From Burkholderiaceae bacterium (lineage in GTDB: Bacteria; Pseudomonadota; Gammaproteobacteria; Burkholderiales; Burkholderiaceae_C), in the NCBI GenBank assembly GCA_017853735.1, contig JAFMJA010000047.1:1-13693 (forward strand): 13,693 nt of DNA. Reading direction: 5' to 3'. The notes below the pieces were generated by a model. The model saw only the letters and a list, made by a program, of their open reading frames with translations. It ran no database searches and had not been told where the DNA came from. Position numbers and translations under genes: made by a program. Shown piece after piece: positions 1-8,218 of this stretch; position 1 is the stretch's first letter, and each line of letters starts with the position of its first letter.

Positions 1-2084
1 GCTCCACCGTCATCACCGGTTTGACCCTGCCGATTGCCTTGATCGGAACTTTTCTATTCATGTACATGTTTGGCTTCACCATCAATATGGTGACCCTGAT
101 GGCCCTGTCGCTCTGTGTCGGCCTGCTGATTGACGATGCGATCGTGGTACGGGAAAACATTGTCCGACATGTCCAGATGGGCAAGAGCGCCTATCGTGCT
201 TCCTTGGAGGGCACCCAGGAAATTGGGCTGGCTGTGCTGGCAACCACCTTTTCAATTGTGGCAGTGTTCCTTCCGATTGGTTTCATGGGTGGCATCATCG
301 GCAAGTTTTTCCATGAATTCGGTATCACCATCGTTGCGGCGGTATTGATCTCGATGTTTGTCAGCTTCACCCTCGACCCCATGCTGTCCTCGGTCTGGCA
401 TGACCCGAGCATTCACCCCCAGGGGATCAAGCCCAAGCCCAGATCGCTCTACGACAAAACTGTGGGGCGCGTGACCGGCTGGTTTGAATCTGCAACCGAC
501 CGCTTGTCCGACATTTATCACGATCTTCTGGAATGGTCCCTGCGGCACAAGCTGGCAACCCTGGGCATGGCCATAGCCATATTTGTCACCAGCCTGATGC
601 TGGTGCCCTTGCTGGGGACAGAATTTGTCCCTAAAGCCGACTTCTCCGAGACCACCATCAATTTCAACACCCCGGTAGGGTCCTCACTGGAAGCCACCGA
701 GGCCAAGGCGCGGCAGGTTGAAGCGATCCTGCATGAACTGCCTGAAGTTCGTTACACCGTATCCACCATCAATACCGGCAGTGCCCAGGGCAAGATCTAC
801 GCCAGTGTCTATGTCCGCCTGATTGATCGCAAGGACCGAAAGCGTAATGTGGACCAGATGTCCGCGGTACTGCGCGAGCGCTTGCAGCAGGTGCCGGGCA
901 TGACGGTCACCCATGTTGGCTTGCTCGATCCAGTTGGAGGGAACAAGCAGATCGAATTTTCTCTTCAAGGCAGTGACCTCCAGGAACTCGAACGCCTTTC
1001 CCAGATCGTGCTTCAGAAGATTCGCCCCATTCCTGGTCTGGTGGACCTGGATTCCAGCCTCAAGCCCGACAAGCCGACGATTGACCTTCGCGTGCGCCGA
1101 GAAGCCGCTTCCGATCTGGGCTTCAATGTGACCCAAATTGCCAGCTCCCTGCGTACCCTGGTCGCTGGAGAAACCGTAGGCAACTGGCGCGCCCCCGATG
1201 ACCAGACCTATGATGTCAAAGTCCGTCTTGCCCCAGCGGCGCGCAATGCATCCGAGGATCTGGAGCGTCTGCCCTTTGTGGCTGGTACTCAGCCCGATGG
1301 CAGCTCCCGCGTGGTTCGCCTGAACCAGCTCGCCGATATCATTGAATCCACCGGGCCTAATCAGATCAACCGACGCGATCTCTCAAGGGAAGTCGCGGTC
1401 AATGCCAACACATTCGGCCGTTCGATGGGTGAAGTTTCCGCGGACATCCGCCGTGCACTGGATGACATGGTGTTTCCCCCCGGCTATCGCTACCAATTTG
1501 GCGGCTCGACCAAGAACATGACCGAATCCATTGGCTATGCCATGTCAGCACTGATGCTTGCGGTCATTTTCATCTACATGATATTGGCCAGTCAGTTCAA
1601 AAGCTTCCTCCAACCCTTGGCCTTGATGACCTCCTTGCCGCTGACCTTGATCGGCGTTGTCCTGATGCTGATGATGTTTGGCTCGGCACTTTCACTTTTT
1701 TCCATGATCGGCGTCGTGATGTTGATGGGCCTGGTCACCAAAAATGCCATTCTGCTGGTGGACTTCGCGATCCGAGCCCGGCAGGACCAGGTGGATGAAC
1801 AAGGCCGTTCCATTGTCGGATTGGACCGCAATGCCGCCCTGTTGTTGGCTGCCCGTGTTCGCCTGCGCCCAATCATGATGACCACCTTGGCCATGATCTT
1901 CGGCATGGTTCCTCTGGCATTCGCCCTGACCGAGGGATCAGAACAACGTGCCCCGATGGGTCAAGCAGTCATTGGCGGGGTGATCACCTCCTCCTTGTTG
2001 ACCCTGGTGGTGGTGCCTGTGGTCTACTGCTACCTGGACGATCTGGCGCAATGGTTTCGCCGCAAGCTGGCTGCGTCGGCATAA
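1..2084 (+). CDS. RND-family (HAE-1, AcrB-like) efflux pump inner-membrane subunit, 5'-truncated by window edge
   Basis: This is the C-terminal part of a proton-driven RND pump. The reading frame is open from base 3, so the TTG at 21 is not a real start. The visible 693 residues begin just before TM4. The proton-relay pair Asp-Asp is at visible residues 44-45 in GLLIDDAIVVREN, matching AcrB D407/D408. The conserved Lys of the TM10 motif GLVTKNAILLVDF is at about residue 580, and RLRPIMMT at 620-627 matches the AcrB TM11 region. A large periplasmic segment lies between the two membrane blocks, roughly residues 210-510. Compared with AcrB (about 1050 residues), some 360 N-terminal residues lie outside the window. 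All visible relay residues are intact. The substrate cannot be told from sequence; the Asp-Asp and overall type fit drug or hydrophobic-compound export rather than the heavy-metal class, but that is inference. The TolC-family gene 1.1 kb downstream is a possible partner. Confidence 0.93.
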   Translation, partial: STVITGLTLPIALIGTFLFMYMFGFTINMVTLMALSLCVGLLIDDAIVVRENIVRHVQMGKSAYRASLEGTQEIGLAVLATTFSIVAVFLPIGFMGGIIGKFFHEFGITIVAAVLISMFVSFTLDPMLSSVWHDPSIHPQGIKPKPRSLYDKTVGRVTGWFESATDRLSDIYHDLLEWSLRHKLATLGMAIAIFVTSLMLVPLLGTEFVPKADFSETTINFNTPVGSSLEATEAKARQVEAILHELPEVRYTVSTINTGSAQGKIYASVYVRLIDRKDRKRNVDQMSAVLRERLQQVPGMTVTHVGLLDPVGGNKQIEFSLQGSDLQELERLSQIVLQKIRPIPGLVDLDSSLKPDKPTIDLRVRREAASDLGFNVTQIASSLRTLVAGETVGNWRAPDDQTYDVKVRLAPAARNASEDLERLPFVAGTQPDGSSRVVRLNQLADIIESTGPNQINRRDLSREVAVNANTFGRSMGEVSADIRRALDDMVFPPGYRYQFGGSTKNMTESIGYAMSALMLAVIFIYMILASQFKSFLQPLALMTSLPLTLIGVVLMLMMFGSALSLFSMIGVVMLMGLVTKNAILLVDFAIRARQDQVDEQGRSIVGLDRNAALLLAARVRLRPIMMTTLAMIFGMVPLAFALTEGSEQRAPMGQAVIGGVITSSLLTLVVVPVVYCYLDDLAQWFRRKLAASA

Positions 2085-2089
2085 GGCCT

Positions 2090-2118
2090 CTGTACAATTT
2101 TGCAACATCGTCTAAAAT
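2090..2118 (+). promoter_or_regulatory. Weak candidate promoter for the pcm-like / rhodanese / tolC genes
   Basis: Only a 15-nt gap plus a short AT-rich stretch separates the pump stop codon from the next gene. TAAAAT at 2113-2118 matches five of six bases of the -10 consensus, but the hexamer 17 bases upstream (CTGTAC) is a poor -35. TACAAT at 2093-2098 is a second possible -10, also without a good -35. Transcription may equally read through from the pump gene. Confidence 0.22.
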
Positions 2119-2135
2119 ACCCCATGGAGTATAAA

Positions 2136-2813
2136 ATGAACCTCGAGCAAGCCCGCTTCAACATGATTCAGCAGCAGATCCGGCCCTGGGATGTGTTGAA
2201 TGGTGAACTGCTCGAATTGCTGACCTTGGTAAGGCGCGAAGAATTTGTGCCTGCATCGCACAAAGCGCTGGCCTTTGCCGACATAGAAATTCCCTTGCGC
2301 AACCCCACTGATGCCGCTTTGCGGCTGGGTCAATGCATGCTGGCGCCTAAAGTTGAGGCGCGCCTGGTGCAGGACGCCGCCGTTCAAAAGCACGAAAAAG
2401 TGCTGGAAATTGGCACTGGCTCGGGTTATGTGGCCGCTTTGTTGGCCCATCTGTCCCAGCGGGTGATCACACTGGAAATTGAACCCGAGCTGGTCGCCGT
2501 GGCCCGTTCAAACTTGCAAAAGGCAGGCATCCTCAATGCCGAGGTGCGCCTGGCTGATGGCTCCAAGGGCGTCCCGCTGGAAGCCCCTTTTGATGTGATC
2601 CTTCTCAGTGGATCTGTGGCTGAAATTCCCGATAAATTGCTGGAATCCCTCAAGCCAGGTGGGCGTCTGGTAGCCATTGTGGGTGAGGAGCCGATCATGC
2701 GAGCCACCACCATCACACGTACCGCGGGCCAAGGCTACAGCAGCAATCAGGGCTGGGATACGGTGGCGCCCCGATTGCAAAATTTTCCTGAGCATTCGCG
2801 CTTTAATTTTTAA
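2136..2813 (+). CDS. Pcm-like SAM-dependent methyltransferase (protein-L-isoaspartate O-methyltransferase family)
   Basis: The 225-residue product has the class I methyltransferase fold of the Pcm family, which methylates isoaspartyl residues in damaged proteins in the cytoplasm. Motif I is VLEIGTGSGYVAALL (89-103), the acidic post-I strand is VITLEIEPE (110-118), motif II is FDVILLSGS (152-160) and motif III is LKPGGRLVAIVG (172-183). The ATG at 2136 is chosen because GGAGT lies five bases upstream and MNLEQARFNMIQQQIRPW matches the family N-terminus; upstream in-frame starts lack a ribosome site. Oddly, where PIMT enzymes carry a conserved SQPY-type motif this protein reads LGQCMLAPKVEARLVQ (64-79), so SAM binding looks intact but the substrate site is altered. 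Betaproteobacterial genomes often annotate such proteins as pcm beside tolC. The family is secure; isoaspartyl repair activity is not. Confidence 0.88.
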   Translation: MNLEQARFNMIQQQIRPWDVLNGELLELLTLVRREEFVPASHKALAFADIEIPLRNPTDAALRLGQCMLAPKVEARLVQDAAVQKHEKVLEIGTGSGYVAALLAHLSQRVITLEIEPELVAVARSNLQKAGILNAEVRLADGSKGVPLEAPFDVILLSGSVAEIPDKLLESLKPGGRLVAIVGEEPIMRATTITRTAGQGYSSNQGWDTVAPRLQNFPEHSRFNF

Positions 2814-2830
2814 CACTGCATGTGCACGTC

Positions 2831-3172
2831 ATGATTGAACAAGTACACCCGGGAGATCTCCAGAACTGGATGGAAAAAGTGCGCGCATTCGGCCAGCCCA
2901 TCGTGCTCGATGTGCGCGAACCCAATGAACTGGAACGCGCCAGTGTCAAGGCCGATGGCTTCGAACTGGTCCACATTCCCATGGGCGTGATCCCGCCCCG
3001 CCTGGGCGAACTCGACCCTTCACGCCCAGTAGCCTGCTTGTGCCATCATGGCGCTCGCAGCATGCGAGTTGCTGCCTTTCTGGAGTACCAGGGTTTCCAG
3101 CATATTGCCAACATCTCCGGTGGCATCAATGCATGGTCCAACCAGCTTGATCCGACCGTGCCCCGCTATTGA
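2831..3172 (+). CDS. Single-domain rhodanese-like sulfurtransferase
   Basis: A 113-residue protein made of one rhodanese domain. Recognisable parts are the N-terminal VLDVREPNELE (25-35), the HIPMGVIP segment (48-55) and the active-site loop CHHGARS with the candidate persulfide-carrying Cys71. The end GFQHIANISGGINAW (89-102) is the conserved closing motif. Single-domain rhodaneses of this size, such as GlpE, transfer sulfane sulfur to thiol acceptors; the acceptor here is unknown. No signal peptide is visible, so it is probably cytoplasmic. A GTG nine bases upstream (2822) is an alternative start adding three residues; neither has a clear Shine-Dalgarno sequence. It lies 17 bases after the methyltransferase gene and 13 before tolC, so the three are probably co-transcribed. 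Confidence 0.92.
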   Translation: MIEQVHPGDLQNWMEKVRAFGQPIVLDVREPNELERASVKADGFELVHIPMGVIPPRLGELDPSRPVACLCHHGARSMRVAAFLEYQGFQHIANISGGINAWSNQLDPTVPRY

Positions 3173-3185
3173 GCTCGAAAAAATC

Positions 3186-4505
3186 ATGAAACAACAACTT
3201 CTCTCCCCCTTGGCTCTGGCCGCCTTGACCGTTTTGTCTATGTCCGCCCGAGCACAAAGCCTGTCGGACCTGTACGACGCCGCGCGTCAATATGACGCCG
3301 CCTTCCAATCTGCCAAGTCCCAATACCAGGCCACCATGGCTGTGTCCGAGGAAGCTGACCAGCAAATACTACCCACGGTAAATTTATCAGTCACTGGTTC
3401 AAATGGACAGGTCAACGTCATCGAATCCAGTCCCAACAGGAGCTACACCAACCAGGGCATCTCGATGAGCGCTTCTCAGCCCTTGTACCGCCCCGGAAAT
3501 ATCGCCACGTACCGACAAGGCAAAAAGCAGATCGACGTAGCGCAAGCGGCCATCCAGACCGCTGAACAAGACCTGATAGTCCGTACCAGCCAGGCTTATT
3601 TCGATGTCCTGAACGCGCAAGACACCCTGACCTTTGTGCAAGCCCAGAAAACTGCAGTGGCCGAACAGTTGGCCTCGGCCAAGCGCAATTTTGAGGTAGG
3701 TACTGCCACCATCACCGATACGCGTGAAGCGCAGGCCAGGTTTGATCTGGTAGTTGCGCAGGAAATTGCCGCTGAAAATGATTTGCGCGTCAAAAACCTG
3801 GCTCTCAATCAATTAGTGGGGCGATCCAATACCACCCCAAAACCTCTGGCATCAATAGATTTGCCCAATTTGCTGCCTGATAACGTCAATACTTGGATTC
3901 AGCAAGCACTGGATGGCCATCCTAGCCTGAAGCAACTCAAAGCCACAGCAGAAATCGCTCGCCTGGAAGTCGAAAAAGCCAAAGCAGGCCACAAGCCGAC
4001 CCTGGATATGACTGCCAGCTATGGGTATACCGAAAATATCAATGGAACTGCCATATCTGCAAGCACCTCCAAATCAGCGGTCGGAGTTGTTGGCCTCAGT
4101 TTCAACCTGCCCCTGTTCTCAGGTTTCTACACCCAAAACAGGATCAAGGAAACCTTGGCTTTGGCCGAGAAAGCCAGTTCAGATCTGGAGGCTGCGCAGC
4201 GCAATATTTCCCAAGCCACCCGCGCGGCATTTTTTGGCGTGCTATCCGGTCTGGGTCAGGTCAAGGCCTTGCAGGCTGCCGAGACTTCCAGCCAAAGCGC
4301 ACTGGACGCCAACAAGCTGGGCTACCAGGTCGGCGTGCGTATCAACATCGATGTACTCAACTCCCAGAGCCAGCTCTTCCAGACCAAGCGTGACCTGGCC
4401 AAGGCGCGCTACGATGTGCTGGTCGGTGGCCTCAAGCTGCGACAGGCCAACGGTTCACTCAAAGCCGAAGACTTGCAATCGGTCAACACCCTGTTGGCCA
4501 AGTAA
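3186..4505 (+). CDS. tolC: TolC-family outer-membrane channel protein
   Basis: The 439-residue product starts with a signal peptide ending ARA before QSLSDLYDAARQYDAAF (cleavage predicted after residue 23), the typical mature start of TolC. Two outer-membrane efflux protein repeats follow, roughly residues 25-225 and 235-430, each rich in long Ala/Gln/Leu helices that form the periplasmic tunnel. The second repeat contains LFSGFYTQNRIKETLALAEKA and RINIDVLNSQSQLFQTKRDLAKARYDVL, strongly TolC-like. The protein would trimerise in the outer membrane and dock with RND pumps or type I secretion systems; the RND gene upstream is an obvious candidate partner. The frame is open back to 3048 inside the rhodanese gene, but only the ATG at 3186 gives a signal peptide. 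Its Shine-Dalgarno is weak (GAG at 3171, 12 bases away), so coupling to the rhodanese gene is possible. Its last 23 bases overlap the convergent waaA. Confidence 0.95.
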   Translation: MKQQLLSPLALAALTVLSMSARAQSLSDLYDAARQYDAAFQSAKSQYQATMAVSEEADQQILPTVNLSVTGSNGQVNVIESSPNRSYTNQGISMSASQPLYRPGNIATYRQGKKQIDVAQAAIQTAEQDLIVRTSQAYFDVLNAQDTLTFVQAQKTAVAEQLASAKRNFEVGTATITDTREAQARFDLVVAQEIAAENDLRVKNLALNQLVGRSNTTPKPLASIDLPNLLPDNVNTWIQQALDGHPSLKQLKATAEIARLEVEKAKAGHKPTLDMTASYGYTENINGTAISASTSKSAVGVVGLSFNLPLFSGFYTQNRIKETLALAEKASSDLEAAQRNISQATRAAFFGVLSGLGQVKALQAAETSSQSALDANKLGYQVGVRINIDVLNSQSQLFQTKRDLAKARYDVLVGGLKLRQANGSLKAEDLQSVNTLLAK

Positions 4506-5763
4506 GCATTTCCATGATGGCAGCTGCGGTGCGATCAGCAGCACCCCGGTGAGCCTGGGCGAACCGGCTGGCTGATTCGGCCATCTTGGCGCAGCGGCTT
4601 GGATCGGCCAACAAATCCAGCCCCTCGGCCAGGGCCAGTTCCAGGCTCTCAAGACGCAAGGCAGCACCTGCTTGCTGCGCCAGTTCGGCAACCTCACTGA
4701 AATTGAAAGTGTGCGGCCCCATCAGGATCGGACAAGCGCAGGCCGCTGCTTCAATCAGATTTTGCCCCCCCAGCGGGGCAAAACTTCCACCCAGCAAGGC
4801 GGCATGACTCAAACCGTAATAGGTAGCCATTTCGCCCAGCGTATTGCCCAGCCAGACATCGGCTGGCTGAGGACCGGTGGCGCCCCATTCGCTGCGCCGG
4901 GACACAGTAAATCCAAGGGCCTGGACTGCATCGGCCACGGCTTCAAAGCGCTGCGGGTGACGCGGAACAAGCAACCATTGCACCGACTGCGCAACGTCCC
5001 AACGCGCACGCAGGCAGCGCAGAAAATCCGCCTCCTCCCCTTCCCGGGAGCTGGCAAACACCATCACCGGCCTGGACTGCGCAGCGCGCCATGCGCGGCC
5101 TCTGGCCAACTGGTCCTGGTCAATCTGGGCATCGAATTTGAGATTGCCAAACACTCCCTGCACTGGGGCCCCCAGGGCACGCAGACGCTCGGCATCATCG
5201 GTGTTCTGTGCCCAAACAGCATGCAGGCTTCGGTACGCTGGTTTTGCCAGGCATCCCAGCCACAGGGCGCTCTTGAGAGACTTCTCGCTCAATCTTGCAT
5301 TGGCCAGCAGCAAGGGCACGCCAGAACTTGCGCACTGTGCCGCAAGATTGGGCCATACCTCGGTTTCCAGCAAAATTCCAATGCGCGGGCGGAAATGAGC
5401 CAGGAACCGCGACACCGCATCTGGGGTGTCCCAAGGCTGCCAGACCTGCGCTTCAGATTCCAATACCAGGCGCGCACCCTCGGCACGGCCAGTGGCAGTG
5501 CCATGGGTCAGCAGTAGACGCATGCCAGGTAGTCGAGAACGCAATCGCGACAACAGCTCCGCCGCAGCACGAGTCTCACCCAGCGAAACAGCATGCAGCC
5601 AGATTGTCTTGCCATCGTCAGGCCAGGGCGAATCGGTGTAACGACCAAAACGTTCCTCGACAGCCAGTAAATAGCCGGGCTCCTGATCGCCGCGACGAGC
5701 CAGCTTGCGCCGCAACAAGGGTTGGAGGCATCGCATCAACCAGGAATAAAGCCCCAAGATCAC
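4483..5763 (-). CDS. waaA: 3-deoxy-D-manno-octulosonic acid (Kdo) transferase
   Basis: WaaA (KdtA), family GT30, adds Kdo from CMP-Kdo to the lipid A precursor at the cytoplasmic face of the inner membrane. The 426-residue product has a short hydrophobic N-terminus, the catalytic-region motif HAVSLGE (57-63, Glu63 matching the proposed catalytic base), ETEVWPNL (133-140), VPRHPQRF (266-273), GNTLGEM (306-312) and GGSFAPLGGQN (325-335) in the C-terminal nucleotide-sugar domain. I choose the GTG at 5763 because it overlaps the waaC stop as GTGA, has GGAGG ten bases upstream, and gives an N-terminus starting near LYSWLMRCL as in other WaaA proteins. A TTG at 5793 would add ten residues. The frame is last in a mutase-waaC-waaA operon. 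How many Kdo units it adds cannot be read from sequence. Confidence 0.95.
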   Translation of the reverse strand: MILGLYSWLMRCLQPLLRRKLARRGDQEPGYLLAVEERFGRYTDSPWPDDGKTIWLHAVSLGETRAAAELLSRLRSRLPGMRLLLTHGTATGRAEGARLVLESEAQVWQPWDTPDAVSRFLAHFRPRIGILLETEVWPNLAAQCASSGVPLLLANARLSEKSLKSALWLGCLAKPAYRSLHAVWAQNTDDAERLRALGAPVQGVFGNLKFDAQIDQDQLARGRAWRAAQSRPVMVFASSREGEEADFLRCLRARWDVAQSVQWLLVPRHPQRFEAVADAVQALGFTVSRRSEWGATGPQPADVWLGNTLGEMATYYGLSHAALLGGSFAPLGGQNLIEAAACACPILMGPHTFNFSEVAELAQQAGAALRLESLELALAEGLDLLADPSRCAKMAESASRFAQAHRGAADRTAAAIMEMLTWPTGC

Positions 5764-6731
5764 GATTTGGCAACCTCCAGCCAGGCCTGCCAAACTATCT
5801 CCACGCTGGGTGCCGGTCTGGCATAGACGCTTTGCTGGTGAGCGCGCCCCAGTGGGCCGGTACGCCAGGCAGTGTCAATGTTGTAGATCTGCACATGCGG
5901 CAAGTCCAGCGCAACTGCAATATGGCTGAGGCCGCTGTCCACTCCAATCACCCCCGCACAGTCAGCCATGGCGTCGATGAGCGCATCTAATTGCAGACGC
6001 GCCCAGGCCCGAGCGTTGGGCAAAACCGCTTCGAAAGTACGGCTGCTTTTTTCTTCTGCATCGCTGCCATGCGGAAAGGCGACATCGAACCCGGCTTTGT
6101 CCAGCAGTCTGGCCAACTCGATCCAGTGGCTGTCAGGCCACTGCTTGTCCGGGCGGGACGTACCATGTACCAGAGCCACACAGGGACGTTTCGTCGCACC
6201 CAGGGCACTGCCCGCAGGCTCAAGCCCATAGCGCTCTTCACTGGAGAGTTCATAGCCCAGCGCACGCGCGCATAATTCCCGCCCGCGATGCACTGCATGC
6301 ACATGCCAGGGCATGGGAAGTGCCACATCCGCCACCCATCGGGTGGGAAGCTCATAGCTCGAGCCCTCGGTACGGTTGGCCATGGCGAAACGTTTTGCAC
6401 CCGGTGCCAGTCGGGCCATCCATGCTACCCATGCCGATTTACTCAGGCCCTGCAAATCAATCACTGCGTCATAGGGCTCACGGTGCAACTCGTTTTTGAA
6501 TATCTTCCATTCCTGTCGGGTGGAAGCCTTCAAGGGAGCATTGCGCCAGCGGCGCAGATTGAAGGCAATCACCCGGTCGATGCCGGCACAGCGGTTTAAC
6601 AAAGGGGCGAAGCCAGTTTCGATCACCCAATCAATCTGGGCGGATGGCAAGGCTCGTCGGATGTCCTGAACCACCGGAAGGGTGTGGACCACATCACCCA
6701 AAGAGGACAACTTGACCAGCAGAACTCTCAA
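5760..6731 (-). CDS. waaC: Lipopolysaccharide heptosyltransferase I
   Basis: WaaC (GT9) transfers the first L-glycero-D-manno-heptose from ADP-heptose to Kdo of the LPS inner core on the cytoplasmic side. The 323 residues match the usual length of about 320. Seen are the N-terminal MRVLLVKLSSLGDVVHTLP with candidate catalytic Asp13, IDLQGLSKSAW (91-101), the donor-binding HGTSRPDKQWP (189-199, Lys196 near E. coli K192) and GVDSGLSHIAVAL (263-275). The start codon is TTG at 6731; it is preferred because the first beta strand begins at once and GAGGG, overlapping the stop of the mutase gene, lies five bases upstream. It follows the mutase gene after 8 bases and overlaps waaA by 4, so the three genes form one transcription unit for the LPS core. 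Confidence 0.95.
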   Translation of the reverse strand: MRVLLVKLSSLGDVVHTLPVVQDIRRALPSAQIDWVIETGFAPLLNRCAGIDRVIAFNLRRWRNAPLKASTRQEWKIFKNELHREPYDAVIDLQGLSKSAWVAWMARLAPGAKRFAMANRTEGSSYELPTRWVADVALPMPWHVHAVHRGRELCARALGYELSSEERYGLEPAGSALGATKRPCVALVHGTSRPDKQWPDSHWIELARLLDKAGFDVAFPHGSDAEEKSSRTFEAVLPNARAWARLQLDALIDAMADCAGVIGVDSGLSHIAVALDLPHVQIYNIDTAWRTGPLGRAHQQSVYARPAPSVEIVWQAWLEVAKS

Positions 6732-6739
6732 AAAAACCC

Positions 6740-8122
6740 TCAGTGCGCTGCCTGCTCAAAGGCCGCGTCAGGCTTGACCGATCGCAACAGGGTCAACATC
6801 TCGCCTTCAATTCGGTGCAGGGCACCAGCAGTATGACCTTCAAACCGCAGCACCAGAACCGGTGTTGTATTGGAGGCGCGGATCAAGCCGAAACCATCCG
6901 GCCAATCAACACGCAGACCGTCGATGGTGTTGACCTGGGCCGGCGCGGCAAAAGTAGCCACACGTTGTAGCTCGGCGACCAGCTTGTGAGGCTCACCTTC
7001 GGCGCACTTCACATTCAACTCGGGAGTGGAGAAGCTGCCCGGCAAGGCATGCAAGGCCGCGCTGGCATTGGGGGCATGGCTCAGAATTTCCAGCAACCGA
7101 GCGGCGGCATAGGTGCCATCATCGAACCCGTACCAACGCTCCTTGAAGAAGATATGCCCGCTCATTTCCCCACCCAGTGGCGAGTCGATCTCTTTCATTT
7201 TTGCCTTGATCAGAGAGTGGCCGGTTTTGTACATCAGCGCACGACCTCCAGCCGCCTCGATCGCCGGGGCCAAGCGCTGTGAGCACTTCACATCAAAGAC
7301 GATGGTGCCACCAGGCACTCGGCTGAGCACATCCCGTGCGAACAGCATGATTTGACGGTCAGGAAAAATATTCTGTCCATCGGGTGTCACCACACCCAGG
7401 CGGTCACCATCGCCGTCAAATGCCAGTCCAAGTTCAGCGTCACCGGCCTGCAAAGCGGAAATCACATCGCGCAGGTTCTCCGGCTTGCTGGGGTCAGGAT
7501 GGTGGTTGGGAAAACGGCCGTCCACCTCGCTGTACAACTCGCGCACCTCACAGCCCAATGCGCGCAGGATGGCAGGCGCGGAGGCGCCGGCCACGCCATT
7601 GCCGGAATCCACCACAATCCGCATGGGTCGCGCCAGCCGGATCCCGCCAACAATGCGATCGCGGTAGGCTGGATACACATCGGTCTGTCGGGTCTTTCCT
7701 CCAGGGCGCAGCTCCCAGCTTTCAGCTTCCATGGTCTGGCGCAAGGACTGGATCTCCTCACCATAAATGGCTCGCCCGTCCAGCACCATCTTGAAGCCGT
7801 TGTAATCTGCAGGGTTGTGACTGCCCGTGACCTGAATACCACTGGCGCAAAGGGTATGTGCAGCGAAATAGAGCATGGGCGTAGTGACCATGCCGACATC
7901 GATGACTTCGATTCCTGTGGCATTCAGCCCACGAATCAATGCAGCACTGAGGACAGGTCCGCTCAGTCGCCCATCACGCCCCACCGCCACCACAGTTTGG
8001 CCAGCGCGCCGCGCCGCGGTGCCAAAAGCACGGCCCAGCCCTTCGGCAACAGCCTCATTCAGGGTGCCTGGGACGACGCCACGAATGTCATAGGCCTTGA
8101 AGATGGAGGGATCAACTTGCAT
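6740..8122 (-). CDS. Phosphomannomutase/phosphoglucomutase (AlgC/ManB type)
   Basis: A 460-residue alpha-D-phosphohexomutase that interconverts hexose 6- and 1-phosphates, supplying mannose-1-P or glucose-1-P for nucleotide sugars and surface polysaccharides. All four signature loops are present: TGSHNP with phosphoserine Ser101, the Mg-binding DGDGD (236-240), the sugar-specificity loop GGEMSGH (317-323), and the phosphate-binding RASNTTP (415-421). GEMSG is the form found in dual-specificity PMM/PGM enzymes such as Pseudomonas AlgC (463 residues), rather than the GEQSG of GlmM, so a glucosamine mutase is unlikely. The start is ATG at 8122, giving MQVDPSIFKAYDIRG, the canonical N-terminus. 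As first gene ahead of waaC and waaA it probably feeds LPS sugar synthesis; which substrate dominates in vivo is inference. Confidence 0.95.
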   Translation of the reverse strand: MQVDPSIFKAYDIRGVVPGTLNEAVAEGLGRAFGTAARRAGQTVVAVGRDGRLSGPVLSAALIRGLNATGIEVIDVGMVTTPMLYFAAHTLCASGIQVTGSHNPADYNGFKMVLDGRAIYGEEIQSLRQTMEAESWELRPGGKTRQTDVYPAYRDRIVGGIRLARPMRIVVDSGNGVAGASAPAILRALGCEVRELYSEVDGRFPNHHPDPSKPENLRDVISALQAGDAELGLAFDGDGDRLGVVTPDGQNIFPDRQIMLFARDVLSRVPGGTIVFDVKCSQRLAPAIEAAGGRALMYKTGHSLIKAKMKEIDSPLGGEMSGHIFFKERWYGFDDGTYAAARLLEILSHAPNASAALHALPGSFSTPELNVKCAEGEPHKLVAELQRVATFAAPAQVNTIDGLRVDWPDGFGLIRASNTTPVLVLRFEGHTAGALHRIEGEMLTLLRSVKPDAAFEQAAH

Positions 8123-8218
8123 GGTAGGGATTCGCTGGGGACAAGTTATTGTGAACAGATTGTAGGTCGAGCAGCCAGCCCGGTATCATGGCTTGCCCGA
8201 TATTGCACCACCTGGTTT

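Noticed and set aside
21..23. TTG at 21 as the start of the pump gene
   Set aside because: The frame is open to the window edge and the protein begins in the middle of a membrane domain, so the gene is simply cut by the window.
4672..5990. Two long plus-strand frames (281 and 231 codons) opposite waaA and waaC
   Set aside because: They are antisense to conserved genes and their translations look like low-complexity shadows with no domain.
7352..8218. Open frame of 289 codons continuous with the start of the alkyltransferase gene, suggesting a longer fusion protein
   Set aside because: It lies antisense to the well-supported mutase gene, has no recognisable domain, and the alkyltransferase family starts near the ATG at 8219.
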